Below the pieces are notes generated by a model that ran no database searches, was not told the DNA's origin, and saw nothing but the letters and a program-made list of their open reading frames with translations. A stretch of 64,000 nt of DNA from Pseudomonadota bacterium (lineage in GTDB: Bacteria > Pseudomonadota > Gammaproteobacteria > Burkholderiales > Burkholderiaceae_F), in NCBI GenBank assembly GCA_021825945.1, contig JAKAFN010000002.1, forward strand, positions 353,915 through 417,914, read 5' to 3'. Shown here one piece after another: positions 26,487 to 34,506 of this stretch. Each line of letters opens with the position of its first letter. The first letter of the stretch is position 1. Both the position numbers and the translations under genes were made by a program.

Positions 26487-26954
26487 ATGGCCGCTTTCTA
26501 TCCGGTATTCCTGCTGCTGCACATCGCCTCCGTCGTGGCTTGGGTCGGGGGCATGTTCTTTGCCTACATGTGCCTGCGCCCGGTGGCGGCGCAGCTACTC
26601 GAGCCGCCGCTGCGCCTGCGACTGTGGCGCGATGTGTTCGCGCGCTTCTTTCCGTGGGTATGGGGGGCGATCGTGCTGATTCCTGTCAGCGGGATGAGCA
26701 TCCTCATCCCGGTCGGCGTCGACAACGCGCCATCACGCTGGTTCTGGATGTTGCGCGCCGGCACCGTCATGATCGCCATTTACCTCTATGTGTTTTTTGT
26801 CCCGTACCGCGCGCTGCGCAAGGCGGTCGCCGCGTCCGACTGGAAGGCCGGCGGCGCGGCTTTGGGCCGGATCCGGCGCTGGGTGGGAATCAACACGATC
26901 ATCGGGTTTGTGACGATCGCCATCGTGACGCTGGGGCGGTATCTGCCCTCCTGA
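26487..26954 (+). CDS. CopD-like four-helix membrane protein
   Basis: 155 residues with four transmembrane helices (about 5-28, 52-76, 84-105, 130-152). The N-terminus FLLLHIASVVAWVGGMFFAYMCL, with His12 in the first helix, resembles the CopD/YkoE-like integral membrane family, in which helix histidines can bind heme or copper. Located after the pentaheme cytochrome, it could be a membrane quinone or cytochrome partner, but there is no direct evidence. No strong ribosome-binding site is seen, so it depends on the preceding transcript or its own weak signal. Confidence 0.7.
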   Translation: MAAFYPVFLLLHIASVVAWVGGMFFAYMCLRPVAAQLLEPPLRLRLWRDVFARFFPWVWGAIVLIPVSGMSILIPVGVDNAPSRWFWMLRAGTVMIAIYLYVFFVPYRALRKAVAASDWKAGGAALGRIRRWVGINTIIGFVTIAIVTLGRYLPS

Positions 26955-27165
26955 CGGGTGCGCGAGGGGCGGGAGATACCCGGTTTGCGTCCCGCAATAC
27001 CATATCGATTCTCGTTTTGTTGCTAAATCGCAACGAAATGGGTGTTGTTCTCAAAAAGCGATTGCGAAATACTTGCCATTACGCGATTCTTATGTGTGCA
27101 TTGAGTTCGATTATCAATCGCGTTTCCCTAATCATAAAGTCACCACTACGTCAAGGAGCAACAAC
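26955..27165 (+). other. AT-rich intergenic leader
   Basis: This 211-base gap is clearly richer in A and T than its surroundings, mainly from about 27000 to 27150. It ends in an AAGGAG site for the 37-residue peptide. A weak promoter-like pair (TTGCGA at 27062, GATTCT at 27085, 17-base spacer) can be seen, with 3-4 of 6 consensus matches each. No gene or RNA family was recognised. Confidence 0.4.
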
Positions 27166-27279
27166 ATGATCGGACATGTCCCGCTGTGGGCGATCATCCT
27201 GGTTTTCGTCATTCCGCCGCTGTGCCTGTTCGGCGACTACGCGTCCATGCGTTCGTCCTCGAACTACAAGGCCAAGTAA
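27166..27279 (+). CDS. 37-residue single-helix membrane peptide
   Basis: The ATG at 27166 has AAGGAG 7 bases upstream. The peptide has one transmembrane helix (about 7-24, WAIILVFVIPPLCLFG) and a short polar, basic tail ending YKAK. Composition and size resemble accessory peptides of respiratory oxidases such as CydX, but no family match is claimed. It is followed by two strong hairpins, so it has the look of an independently expressed small gene. Its neighbours are the CopD-like protein and, on the other strand, dolP. Confidence 0.6.
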   Translation: MIGHVPLWAIILVFVIPPLCLFGDYASMRSSSNYKAK

Positions 27280-27304
27280 TACCCGGCGCATCACCGGATT
27301 CGCC

Positions 27305-27322
27305 ACCCGCTTCGCGGCGGGT
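27305..27322. terminator. first hairpin after the small peptide gene
   Basis: ACCCGC pairs with GCGGGT around a six-base loop, 25 bases after the peptide stop. It is part of a double-hairpin region between convergent genes, with no T-run. Confidence 0.35.
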
Positions 27323-27332
27323 CGGATGATCA

Positions 27333-27356
27333 GACGGGGCGGTTTTCCGCCCCGTC
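27333..27356. terminator. strong hairpin between the small peptide gene and dolP
   Basis: GACGGGGCGG pairs perfectly with CCGCCCCGTC (10 bases) around a TTTT loop, ending 4 bases before the dolP stop. It can serve both converging transcripts. No T-run flanks the stem, so termination may need Rho or other factors. Confidence 0.55.
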
Positions 27357-27360
27357 GGCG

Positions 27361-28014
27361 TTATTGGCCCGAGCCTAGCGCCGCCGGCCCCGCGCTCGGG
27401 TTTTGCGCGGTTCCCCGCCGGTATTGCGCCAGCTGGGCTTCGGTGAGCACCTCGAACAGCGCGACGACACGTCGGACGCCCGACACCCGCTGGACGGCGG
27501 ATTCGGCGGTTTGCGCCTCCTGCGCGCCGACGAGCCCCATCAGATAGACGGTTCCATCGCTGCATACGACCTGGATGACACCGCCCGGAAGCGTCTTCTG
27601 CTCCAGCAGCGCGGAACGTACCTTGCCGGCGAGCGCGGCGTCGGCGAAGAAGCTCCCCGCACCGCCATAGGTGCCGACTCGGATCTCGTTGATGACCTGG
27701 CGCACGCCGCGGCAGCCCGCGGCCAGGCGTTCGATTTCCGCCCGGTCCGCCGCGGACAGGGCATTGCCGGTGAGCAGTACGCGTTGGTTATAGGATGCGA
27801 CGTCGACGTGGGTGGCGGTGCCGAAGCGCTGGGTGATCACGTCATTGACCCGGTGCTCGATTTCCGCGTCTTCCACCTGAATGCCGGTGGAGCGCCGATC
27901 GCTGAGCACCATCGCGCTGCCCAGTGCCGCGCCGCCGATGGCGACGACGCAGCCTCCTGTGCTGGTGACGGCCGCGATCAGGGCCAGGGACAGGGCAATC
28001 GAGCGAAAACGCAT
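27361..28014 (-). CDS. dolP: outer-membrane BON-domain lipoprotein
   Basis: 217 residues: a lipoprotein signal ending in STGGC (lipid Cys near 22), then two BON domains (about 45-115 and 120-195), as in DolP/YraP, which supports outer-membrane integrity and BAM function. Blocks: IEHRVNDVITQRFG, VDVASYNQRVLLTG, VCSDGTVYLMGLV and RVVALFEVL. ATG at 28014 has GAGGT 6 bases upstream. It follows yraN by 14 bases; the phosphosugar-binding gene diaA usually between them is missing. Confidence 0.88.
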   Translation of the reverse strand: MRFRSIALSLALIAAVTSTGGCVVAIGGAALGSAMVLSDRRSTGIQVEDAEIEHRVNDVITQRFGTATHVDVASYNQRVLLTGNALSAADRAEIERLAAGCRGVRQVINEIRVGTYGGAGSFFADAALAGKVRSALLEQKTLPGGVIQVVCSDGTVYLMGLVGAQEAQTAESAVQRVSGVRRVVALFEVLTEAQLAQYRRGTAQNPSAGPAALGSGQ

Positions 28015-28028
28015 CACCAAACCTCACC

Positions 28029-28409
28029 TCAGAGATATTCGTCGTCATCGAACGCCGAGCGGATCCACGATACCGCGCCGCGCTCGACCGTCACCGCGTC
28101 ATATCGGCACACCGGCCAGCGGTCGCCGAAGCGCGCGCACAGATAGCGGTGCGCCGCGCGCCGTATTTTGCCCCGCTTTGCCCGATCGATGCTGGCGGCG
28201 GCATCGCCCATCCGGCTGCGCAAACGCACTTCGACGAACACCAGCGCATCTCCGTCGCGGGCGACGATGTCGATCTCCCCGCTCCGAAAGCGCACATTGC
28301 GTGCAATGATGCGCAGGCCGTGCCGCGCCAGGTACGCGCAGGCGAGGTCTTCTCCTTGTGCTCCGCGGCGTTGAAGTGGGCTGCGGCCGAACCGAAAGGG
28401 AGCATGCAT
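28029..28409 (-). CDS. yraN: UPF0102 / YraN-family nuclease-like protein
   Basis: 126 residues with the restriction-endonuclease-like core: GEDLACAYLARHG, GEIDIVARDGDALVFVEVR (the E-x-D...E-V pattern) and a C-terminal RYDAV block. The family's role is unknown; a DNA-processing enzyme has been suggested. Its start codon overlaps the start codon of the divergent rsmI by two bases, and no ribosome-binding site is visible upstream, so translation may be leaderless. Confidence 0.85.
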   Translation of the reverse strand: MHAPFRFGRSPLQRRGAQGEDLACAYLARHGLRIIARNVRFRSGEIDIVARDGDALVFVEVRLRSRMGDAAASIDRAKRGKIRRAAHRYLCARFGDRWPVCRYDAVTVERGAVSWIRSAFDDDEYL

Positions 28410-29361
28410 GGGAGATATACCCGCCGGCCGTTCGCGCGCCGGGATGGAGGAATCGTTGTGGGAATGCTCGGGAGTTGCCGATCAGGAGCTCCCGCCGGGA
28501 TTGTATGTAGTCGCAACGCCGTTGGGGAATGCCGCCGATGTGACGCTTCGCGCATTATGGGTATTACGAAACGCGGATTGCATCGCCGCCGAGGACACGC
28601 GCACGACCGCGCCCTTGCTTGCGCGGTACGGGATCGGCCGGCCGTTGCTGGCAGCGCATCGCCATAACGAGGCCGAAGCCGCGCAGCGGGTGCTTGCCCG
28701 CCTCGCGCAAGGCGAGCGCGTCGCGCTGGTCAGCGATGCCGGCACACCGGCGATTTCGGATCCCGGCGCCTTGGTGGCACGGGCGGCGGCCGAAGCTGGT
28801 TTTCGCGTGATCCCGATTCCGGGGCCGAGCAGCATGACGGCGGTGCTGTCGGTGGCCGGCTTGCATCCCGGCGACGTTCGGTTCATCGGGTTTCCGCCCG
28901 CGACGGTCCAGGCGCGCAAGCGGAAATGGGCCGATCTGGCGGCGGATCCGGGCGCGACGGTGCTGTTCGAGGCACCGCATCGCATGGTGCAGACGGCGGA
29001 AGAATTGGCCGCCGTGCTGGATCCGGAGCGTGGTGTCGTGCTGGCTCGGGAGCTGACCAAGAAATTCGAAACCATCGTCCGGACCGTGGCGCGCGCGCTC
29101 CCGGCCGAGGTCGCGCGCGCCGCGCCCCGGGGGGAGTATGTGCTGGTGATCGACGCGATCGGGCGTGGCACGCCGCGTCCCCGGGAAGAAATCGATGCCG
29201 GAACCATGCGCTGGTTGCGGGCCCTGTCCGGCGCTCTGCCGGCTTCGCGCGCCGCGGCGGTTGCCGCCGCGGCGACCGGCTTGCCGCGGGACCTGTTCTA
29301 TCGCGCGCTCTGCGCGGGCCGCGACGGCGAGGAGGGCCCGGCGGCCGATCCGGTCCCATAG
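28408..29361 (+). CDS. rsmI: 16S rRNA (cytidine-1402 2'-O) methyltransferase
   Basis: 317 residues. The tetrapyrrole-methylase fold enzyme modifies C1402 in the ribosomal P site. Blocks: GLYVVATPLGNAADVTLRAL, AAEDTRTTAPLL, VALVSDAGTPAISDPG, PIPGPSSMTAVLSVAGL and ARELTKKFET. An AAGGGAG site lies 5 bases before the ATG at 28408; Met at 28444 would remove 12 poorly conserved residues. Its last 64 bases overlap the 3' end of the convergent rlpA gene. Confidence 0.94.
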   Translation: MGDIPAGRSRAGMEESLWECSGVADQELPPGLYVVATPLGNAADVTLRALWVLRNADCIAAEDTRTTAPLLARYGIGRPLLAAHRHNEAEAAQRVLARLAQGERVALVSDAGTPAISDPGALVARAAAEAGFRVIPIPGPSSMTAVLSVAGLHPGDVRFIGFPPATVQARKRKWADLAADPGATVLFEAPHRMVQTAEELAAVLDPERGVVLARELTKKFETIVRTVARALPAEVARAAPRGEYVLVIDAIGRGTPRPREEIDAGTMRWLRALSGALPASRAAAVAAAATGLPRDLFYRALCAGRDGEEGPAADPVP

Positions 29362-30431
29362 GCGAAGACGATCGCCTTGCGTCCGAGGAATCGGGATAGG
29401 CGACGCGCCATGTCTTGCGCGCTCGTGCGGTCCGGCGTGTCGCCGATCAGAACTCGATTGAGGCGGTCCGAGCGCGCGACGCGCGCCTGGCGTGCCTGTG
29501 CCGGTAAGGGGGCCGCCTGCGGGTCGCCCAAGAGGAGATCCAGCCGATCGCGCAAGGCGTCGGCATGTGCGGGGCTCGAGAAGGCGCCGAGTTGCACCGC
29601 CCAATGGGTTTCCGCGCCCCCGGCGGATGGGGGCAGTTCGGGGGCGGGGCGATCCGCGTCGAGGAAGGTTTGCATCGGATCGGGCGCGTCGCCGGGGCGA
29701 GGTTCGTTTGCGGAACGCGCGGCCGGCTGCGCGAGGTCGGCCGTCGCGGTGCGGATCGGCGGCGAGGCGGCGGCGCGAGCCACCCCGCCGGCAGAGGACG
29801 CGCCCGCTGCCTCGGCCGACATCGGGACGACCGGCGTACTGGGATGGGCCGCCTGTGTTGCCAGATTCACGTCCGGCCGACCGGTCTTCCAGCTTCCGTC
29901 CGCGATCTCGCGATCCGTGATCCGGTCCACTTCGACCTCGCCGGTGCCCGGCCCCGCAATCCCGAGGCGCGTCGCCGCCGCATAGGACAGATCGATCACG
30001 CGATCGAACAGGAATGGCCCCCGATCGTTCACGCGCACGATCACGCTGCGGCCGTTGCCCAGGTTGGTCACCCGGGCGTAGCTGGGAATCGGCAAGGTGG
30101 GGTGCGCAGCCGTCATCGCGAACATGTCGTAGGGCTCGCCGCTGGCGGTCCGGTTTCCCTGGTACTGGCGGCCGTACCAGGATGCGATGCCGCGTTGCTG
30201 GAACGGAACGTCCCGGGTGATCGGAACGTAGCGCCGTCCCAATGCGAAGTATGGCCGGTTGGCATAGGGATCGAGCGGCTCGATGCGCGGGGTCGCATCG
30301 GCTTTCTGGGACAGGTGCGGCGGCACCTTGGCGGGCGGTCCGTCGTTGGCGTAGTAATGTGGATGCGGGACCGAGGCGCAGCCGCCGAGAATCAGCAGGG
30401 CAGTCAGGCTGAGCGTGCGCGTACGAGCCAT
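29298..30431 (-). CDS. rlpA: RlpA-like lytic transglycosylase lipoprotein
   Basis: 377 residues. A lipoprotein signal ending in LILGGC precedes a double-psi barrel domain (GIASWYGRQYQGNRTASGEPYD; VIVRVNDRGPF; IDLSYAAATRLG), which cleaves glycan strands lacking stem peptides. After a Pro/Ala-rich linker comes a C-terminal SPOR domain (HWAVQLGAFSS... to the end) that targets denuded septal peptidoglycan. It follows rodA by 17 bases, as usual in the mrdA-rodA-rlpA cluster. Its 3' end overlaps rsmI on the other strand by 64 bases. Confidence 0.92.
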   Translation of the reverse strand: MARTRTLSLTALLILGGCASVPHPHYYANDGPPAKVPPHLSQKADATPRIEPLDPYANRPYFALGRRYVPITRDVPFQQRGIASWYGRQYQGNRTASGEPYDMFAMTAAHPTLPIPSYARVTNLGNGRSVIVRVNDRGPFLFDRVIDLSYAAATRLGIAGPGTGEVEVDRITDREIADGSWKTGRPDVNLATQAAHPSTPVVPMSAEAAGASSAGGVARAAASPPIRTATADLAQPAARSANEPRPGDAPDPMQTFLDADRPAPELPPSAGGAETHWAVQLGAFSSPAHADALRDRLDLLLGDPQAAPLPAQARQARVARSDRLNRVLIGDTPDRTSAQDMARRLSRFLGRKAIVFAYGTGSAAGPSSPSRPAQSAR

Positions 30432-30448
30432 GTCGGGTGTCCTGTGGG

Positions 30449-31564
30449 TCAGCTCTGAACGAGCGGTCGATGCCGCTGGATCGCCATCAACATTCCACAC
30501 GCGATCCCGATCGTCGTCAATGCGGTGCCACCATAGCTGATGAGCGGCAGGGGGACGCCGACCACCGGCAGGATGCCGCTCACCATGCCCATGTTGACGA
30601 AGGCATAGGTGAACAGGATCATGGCGATCGAGCCTGCGAGCAGTCGCCCGAACGGCGTCGCGGCATGTTGCGCGATACTGAGGGCCCGCGCGACGAGCAT
30701 CGAGAACAGCGCCAGCAGGACCAGGTTGCCGATGAGGCCGAACTCCTCGGAATAGACCGCAAAGATGAAATCCGTGGTTCGCTCGGGAATGAACTCCAGG
30801 TGCGCCTGCGTTCCCTGCATCCATCCTTTGCCGAACATGCCGCCCGAGCCGATGGCGATCATCGACTGCAGTGTGTGAAAGCCTTTGCCGAGCGGATCGG
30901 AGGACGGGTCGAGCAGCGTGAGAACGCGGTTGCGTTGGTAGTCGTGCAGAAACATCCAGACGAGCGGCAGTGCCGCCAGGGCCGCAGCGGTCATCGCGGC
31001 CAACCAGCGCCAGGGCAGCCCGGCGAAGAAGATCACGTAGAAGCCGGCGGCAAGGACGAGGAGAGCCGTGCCGAGATCGGGTTGGCGCGCGATCAGGCCG
31101 ACCGGCACGAGCACGAGCGCGAATGCGACGAGGAAATCGGCGGTGCGCAGACTCTCCGCGCGTTTCTGGAAATACCAGGCCAGCACCAGCGGTACGCCGA
31201 GTTTCATGATTTCGGCAGGCTGGAATCGGGTGAAACCGAGGTCGAGCCAGCGCCGCGCACCATTGACCGAAACCCCGGCCACCAGTACGCCCAGCAGCGC
31301 AAGCAGGCCGACCGCGTAGACCGGCACCGCCGCGCGCAGGAGGAGTCGCGGCGGAATCGCCGCGGTGCCGAGCATCAGTGCCCCCGCAAAGGCGAAGTTG
31401 CGCAGCTGGCCGGTGAAATGGCTCGGCTGATCGGATGCCGCGGAATAGAGCGTGGCCAGGCCGACGAGCATCAGCGCGCCCAGCGTCGTCACCAGGGCGG
31501 GATCGAGGAGATCGGCGAACCGTCGCGCGAACCGGCGCGCCATCGTCCGGGCGTTCGCGTTCAT
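30449..31564 (-). CDS. rodA: peptidoglycan glycosyltransferase RodA
   Basis: 371 residues, about ten transmembrane helices. SEDS-family glycosyltransferase that polymerises lipid II for side-wall growth together with PBP2. Family blocks are RRWLDLGFTRFQPAEIMK, ARQPDLGTALLVL (with the catalytic Asp loop), EFIPERTTDFIFAVYSEEFG and GVPLPLISYGGTA. ATGA overlap with mrdA. Confidence 0.95.
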   Translation of the reverse strand: MNANARTMARRFARRFADLLDPALVTTLGALMLVGLATLYSAASDQPSHFTGQLRNFAFAGALMLGTAAIPPRLLLRAAVPVYAVGLLALLGVLVAGVSVNGARRWLDLGFTRFQPAEIMKLGVPLVLAWYFQKRAESLRTADFLVAFALVLVPVGLIARQPDLGTALLVLAAGFYVIFFAGLPWRWLAAMTAAALAALPLVWMFLHDYQRNRVLTLLDPSSDPLGKGFHTLQSMIAIGSGGMFGKGWMQGTQAHLEFIPERTTDFIFAVYSEEFGLIGNLVLLALFSMLVARALSIAQHAATPFGRLLAGSIAMILFTYAFVNMGMVSGILPVVGVPLPLISYGGTALTTIGIACGMLMAIQRHRPLVQS

Positions 31565-33438
31565 ACGGCGTCCTTTCCCGTCGCCGGCTCCCGGCCCAGC
31601 AGGTAGTAGTCGAGTACTTCGCGCGCGATCGGCGCCGCGGCCTCCGAGCCCCATCCGCCGTTCTCCACCAGCACGGCAAGTGCAATCTTCGGCTGCACGT
31701 CCGGCTGCGCCGGCGCGAAGGAGATGAAGAGCGAGTGGTCGCGATGACGTTCGGAGAGCTGCGAGGCATGGTATTTCGCACCCTGCGCGATGCCGACGAC
31801 CTGGGCCGTGCCGGTCTTTCCGGCCGCCTGGTACGGCGCGCCCTTGAATACGTGATACGCGGTGCCCTCGGGCGAGGTGGTCACACCGACCATGGCGGCA
31901 CGCACCAGAGCGATGTATTCCGGATCCAGCGGGATGCGGGCGGATTCCTTGTCGACCACCTTGGTCCGTTTGCCCGTGTTGGGATCTTCGATTTCCTTGA
32001 CGAGGTGGGGCCGCATCACGATGCCGCCATTGGCGAGGGTTGCCACCGCATGGGCCAGCTGCAGCAGGGTGAAGGCGTTTTTTCCCTGCCCGATCCCCAG
32101 GGAGATGGTTTCGCCCCGGTACCACTTCTGGTGGAAGCGGCGCCAGTTCCAGGCGGTCGAGGGCAGCACGCCGTGCGATTCCCCGTCGAGGTCGATGCCG
32201 GTCAACTGCCCGAAGCCGAACGGCTTCATGAAATCATGGATCGCGTCGACGCCGAGATCGTTGGCGACGGAGTAGTAATACACGTCGCTGGATACCACGA
32301 TCGAACGATACAGGTCGACCATGCCGTGGCCGCCCTGCGTGCCGCCTTCGCGGAACACGTGCCCGCCGAAGTCGAAATATCCCGGATCGAGCATCGTGCT
32401 GTCGGGTCGCCGCTTGCCGAGTTCCAGTGCCGCGAGCGCCATGAACGGCTTGTACGTCGAGCCGATCGGATACGTGCCGCGCAAGGCGCGGTTCATCAAT
32501 GGCTTGTCCGGATCGTCGTTCAGGGCCTTCCAGTCCGTGCTGTCGATGCCGTCGACGAAGAGGTTCGGGTCGAACGTGGGCATCGAGACGAATGCGAGCA
32601 CGTCGCCGGTCGCCGGTTCGATGGCGATGAGGGCTCCGCGCCGCTTGCCGAAGGCGCGTTCCACGACCTCTTGCAGTTTGAGGTCGATCGACAGAATGAG
32701 ATTGTTGCCCGGTTTTGCCGGCGTGCGCGCCAGGGTCCGGACCGGATGCCCGCCCGCAGTGATCTCCATCTTGTCGTACCCGGTCGTGCCGTGCAGCGCC
32801 TGCTCGTAGCTATCTTCGATGTCCAGCTTGCCGATATAGTTGGTGCCGTCGTAGTTCGCCGGATCGGCGAAGCGGCGGATGCGGGCTTCGTCGGCATCGC
32901 TGATCCGGCCGATATAGCCAAGCACATGCGACGCGGTTTTGCCGAGCGGGTATCGTCGGAACAGACGCGCGTGCAAGGCCACACCCGGGAAGCGGAACTG
33001 TTCGACGGCGAAGCGCGCCACTTCAGCGTCGGTGAGCTTCGTTCGAATCGGCACGGAATGCAGACGCTTGGAGTCCGACAACGTCTTGAAGAATCGCCGC
33101 CGGTCGCGCGGGGTGATTGCGATCACTTCGGAGAGCGCGTGGATGGTCTGCTCGAGATCGGTCACGTTGGCAGGCTCGATCTCCAGGGTGTACGCCGAGA
33201 AGTTCGTCGCCAGCACCGCGCCCGTGCGGTCGACGATCAGCCCCCGGTTGGGCGTGACCGGAACGAGTGCCGTCCGGTTTTGTTCGGCGCGCGCCTTGTA
33301 TTCCCGGTAGCGCACCACCTGCAGCCAACCGAATCGGGCGAGCAGGGCCGAGAACCCGCCTGCGACCAAGGCCGACGCAGCTATGAGGCGCCCGCGGAAG
33401 CGCTGGATGTCCTGTTCGGGATTGCGTAAGGGCTTCAT
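31561..33438 (-). CDS. mrdA: penicillin-binding protein 2
   Basis: 625 residues. Inner-membrane transpeptidase of the elongasome. An N-terminal helix (about 16-38) is followed by the PBP dimerisation domain (RGLIVDRTGAVLATN) and the transpeptidase domain, with catalytic Ser in GSTYKPF, SxN-type motif SSDVYYYSVAN and KTG in GKTGTAQ. The start at 33438 lies in a weak ribosome-binding context but matches the family N-terminus. mreB, mreC and mreD, usually upstream, are not in this locus; a LOG-family gene is divergent instead. Confidence 0.95.
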   Translation of the reverse strand: MKPLRNPEQDIQRFRGRLIAASALVAGGFSALLARFGWLQVVRYREYKARAEQNRTALVPVTPNRGLIVDRTGAVLATNFSAYTLEIEPANVTDLEQTIHALSEVIAITPRDRRRFFKTLSDSKRLHSVPIRTKLTDAEVARFAVEQFRFPGVALHARLFRRYPLGKTASHVLGYIGRISDADEARIRRFADPANYDGTNYIGKLDIEDSYEQALHGTTGYDKMEITAGGHPVRTLARTPAKPGNNLILSIDLKLQEVVERAFGKRRGALIAIEPATGDVLAFVSMPTFDPNLFVDGIDSTDWKALNDDPDKPLMNRALRGTYPIGSTYKPFMALAALELGKRRPDSTMLDPGYFDFGGHVFREGGTQGGHGMVDLYRSIVVSSDVYYYSVANDLGVDAIHDFMKPFGFGQLTGIDLDGESHGVLPSTAWNWRRFHQKWYRGETISLGIGQGKNAFTLLQLAHAVATLANGGIVMRPHLVKEIEDPNTGKRTKVVDKESARIPLDPEYIALVRAAMVGVTTSPEGTAYHVFKGAPYQAAGKTGTAQVVGIAQGAKYHASQLSERHRDHSLFISFAPAQPDVQPKIALAVLVENGGWGSEAAAPIAREVLDYYLLGREPATGKDAV

Positions 33439-33526
33439 GGAGCCGGGTTGCCGGGCCGCTGCGATTGGGTTGGAGTGTGCTTGCCCCGGGGGAATCGATC
33501 CGGATCGGGCCGCGCAAACCGGTATT

Positions 33527-34462
33527 ATGGCAACGATGGAAACCAATCGTCGCGAACCGCTTCCCTGGCATCACCCGAAGGAGTCGGAGGACGATCCCTC
33601 TGCCCAGGAGCGTATCGAGGCGATCCTGCGGTCGCCGAGCTATGAACCGGCCGATCAGGACACCCGGTTCCTGTCGAGCGAGGGCATGCGCGGGGTCCGC
33701 CTGCAGCTGGATTATTCCAAAGCGGAAGAGCTGCTCGAGCGCCACGGCATCCAGCACACCATCGTCATCTTCGGCAGTACACGGATCCGCGAACCCGCCG
33801 CGGCGCAGCGTGCGGTACAGATGTTGCAGGCCCAGGCGGCGCGGCTCGGCGAAACCGACACCGTCGCGGCCGCGGAGCACCGGCGCAAGATCGCGGTGGC
33901 CGAACGCGTCCTCGCCAAGAGCCGGTATTACGATGTGGCACGCGAGTTTGGCCGCTTGGTCGCATCGGGCGGGAACGGCCCGAGCGATTCTCGCGTCACG
34001 GTCATGACCGGTGGCGGGCCGGGCATCATGGAGGCCGCGAACCGCGGTGCGTTCGACGTCGGCGCGGAGTCCATCGGGCTGAACATCTCCCTGCCGCACG
34101 AGCAATATCCCAATCCCTACATTACCCCTGAGCTGTGCCTGCGTTTCCACTATTTCGCGCTGCGCAAGATGCATTTTCTGATGCGCGCGCGGGCGCTCGT
34201 CGCGTTTCCTGGCGGCTTCGGCACCTTTGACGAACTATTCGAAACCCTCACCCTGATCCAGACACGTAAGCTCGATCCGGTGCCGGTTGTGCTCATCGGC
34301 AGGGATTACTGGCGGCGCGCCTTCGATGTCGACTTCCTCGTCGACGAGGGAGTGATCGACGCCGAGGACCGCGATCTGTTCTGGTACGCCGAATCCGCCG
34401 AGGATGCATGGAGCGGTATCCTGCAATGGCACGAAAACAACGGCACGCCGCTCTATTCCTGA
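33527..34462 (+). CDS. LOG-family / TIGR00730-type nucleotide phosphoribohydrolase
   Basis: 311 residues, longer than the 190-residue LOG enzymes because of an N-terminal extension and an insert. Motifs are VIFGSTRI, MTGGGPGIMEAANRGA and AFPGGFGTFDELFE, the active site of enzymes that cleave nucleoside monophosphates to base and ribose 5-phosphate. The PGGxGTxxE motif is intact. ATG at 33527 or 33536; no clear ribosome-binding site. The in vivo substrate is uncertain (purine or cytokinin-type nucleotides). Confidence 0.85.
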   Translation: MATMETNRREPLPWHHPKESEDDPSAQERIEAILRSPSYEPADQDTRFLSSEGMRGVRLQLDYSKAEELLERHGIQHTIVIFGSTRIREPAAAQRAVQMLQAQAARLGETDTVAAAEHRRKIAVAERVLAKSRYYDVAREFGRLVASGGNGPSDSRVTVMTGGGPGIMEAANRGAFDVGAESIGLNISLPHEQYPNPYITPELCLRFHYFALRKMHFLMRARALVAFPGGFGTFDELFETLTLIQTRKLDPVPVVLIGRDYWRRAFDVDFLVDEGVIDAEDRDLFWYAESAEDAWSGILQWHENNGTPLYS

Positions 34463-34506
34463 CGGGCGGCTCAAAAACCTCGCGAGGACCCGACGAGGAG
34501 TAGACA

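Noticed and set aside
27333..27356. Classical intrinsic terminator
   Set aside because: The stem is perfect, but no T-run follows on either strand; kept only as a lower-confidence hairpin.
31435..33429. 664-codon plus-strand frame antisense to mrdA
   Set aside because: mrdA on the other strand has all PBP2 motifs; the antisense frame has none.
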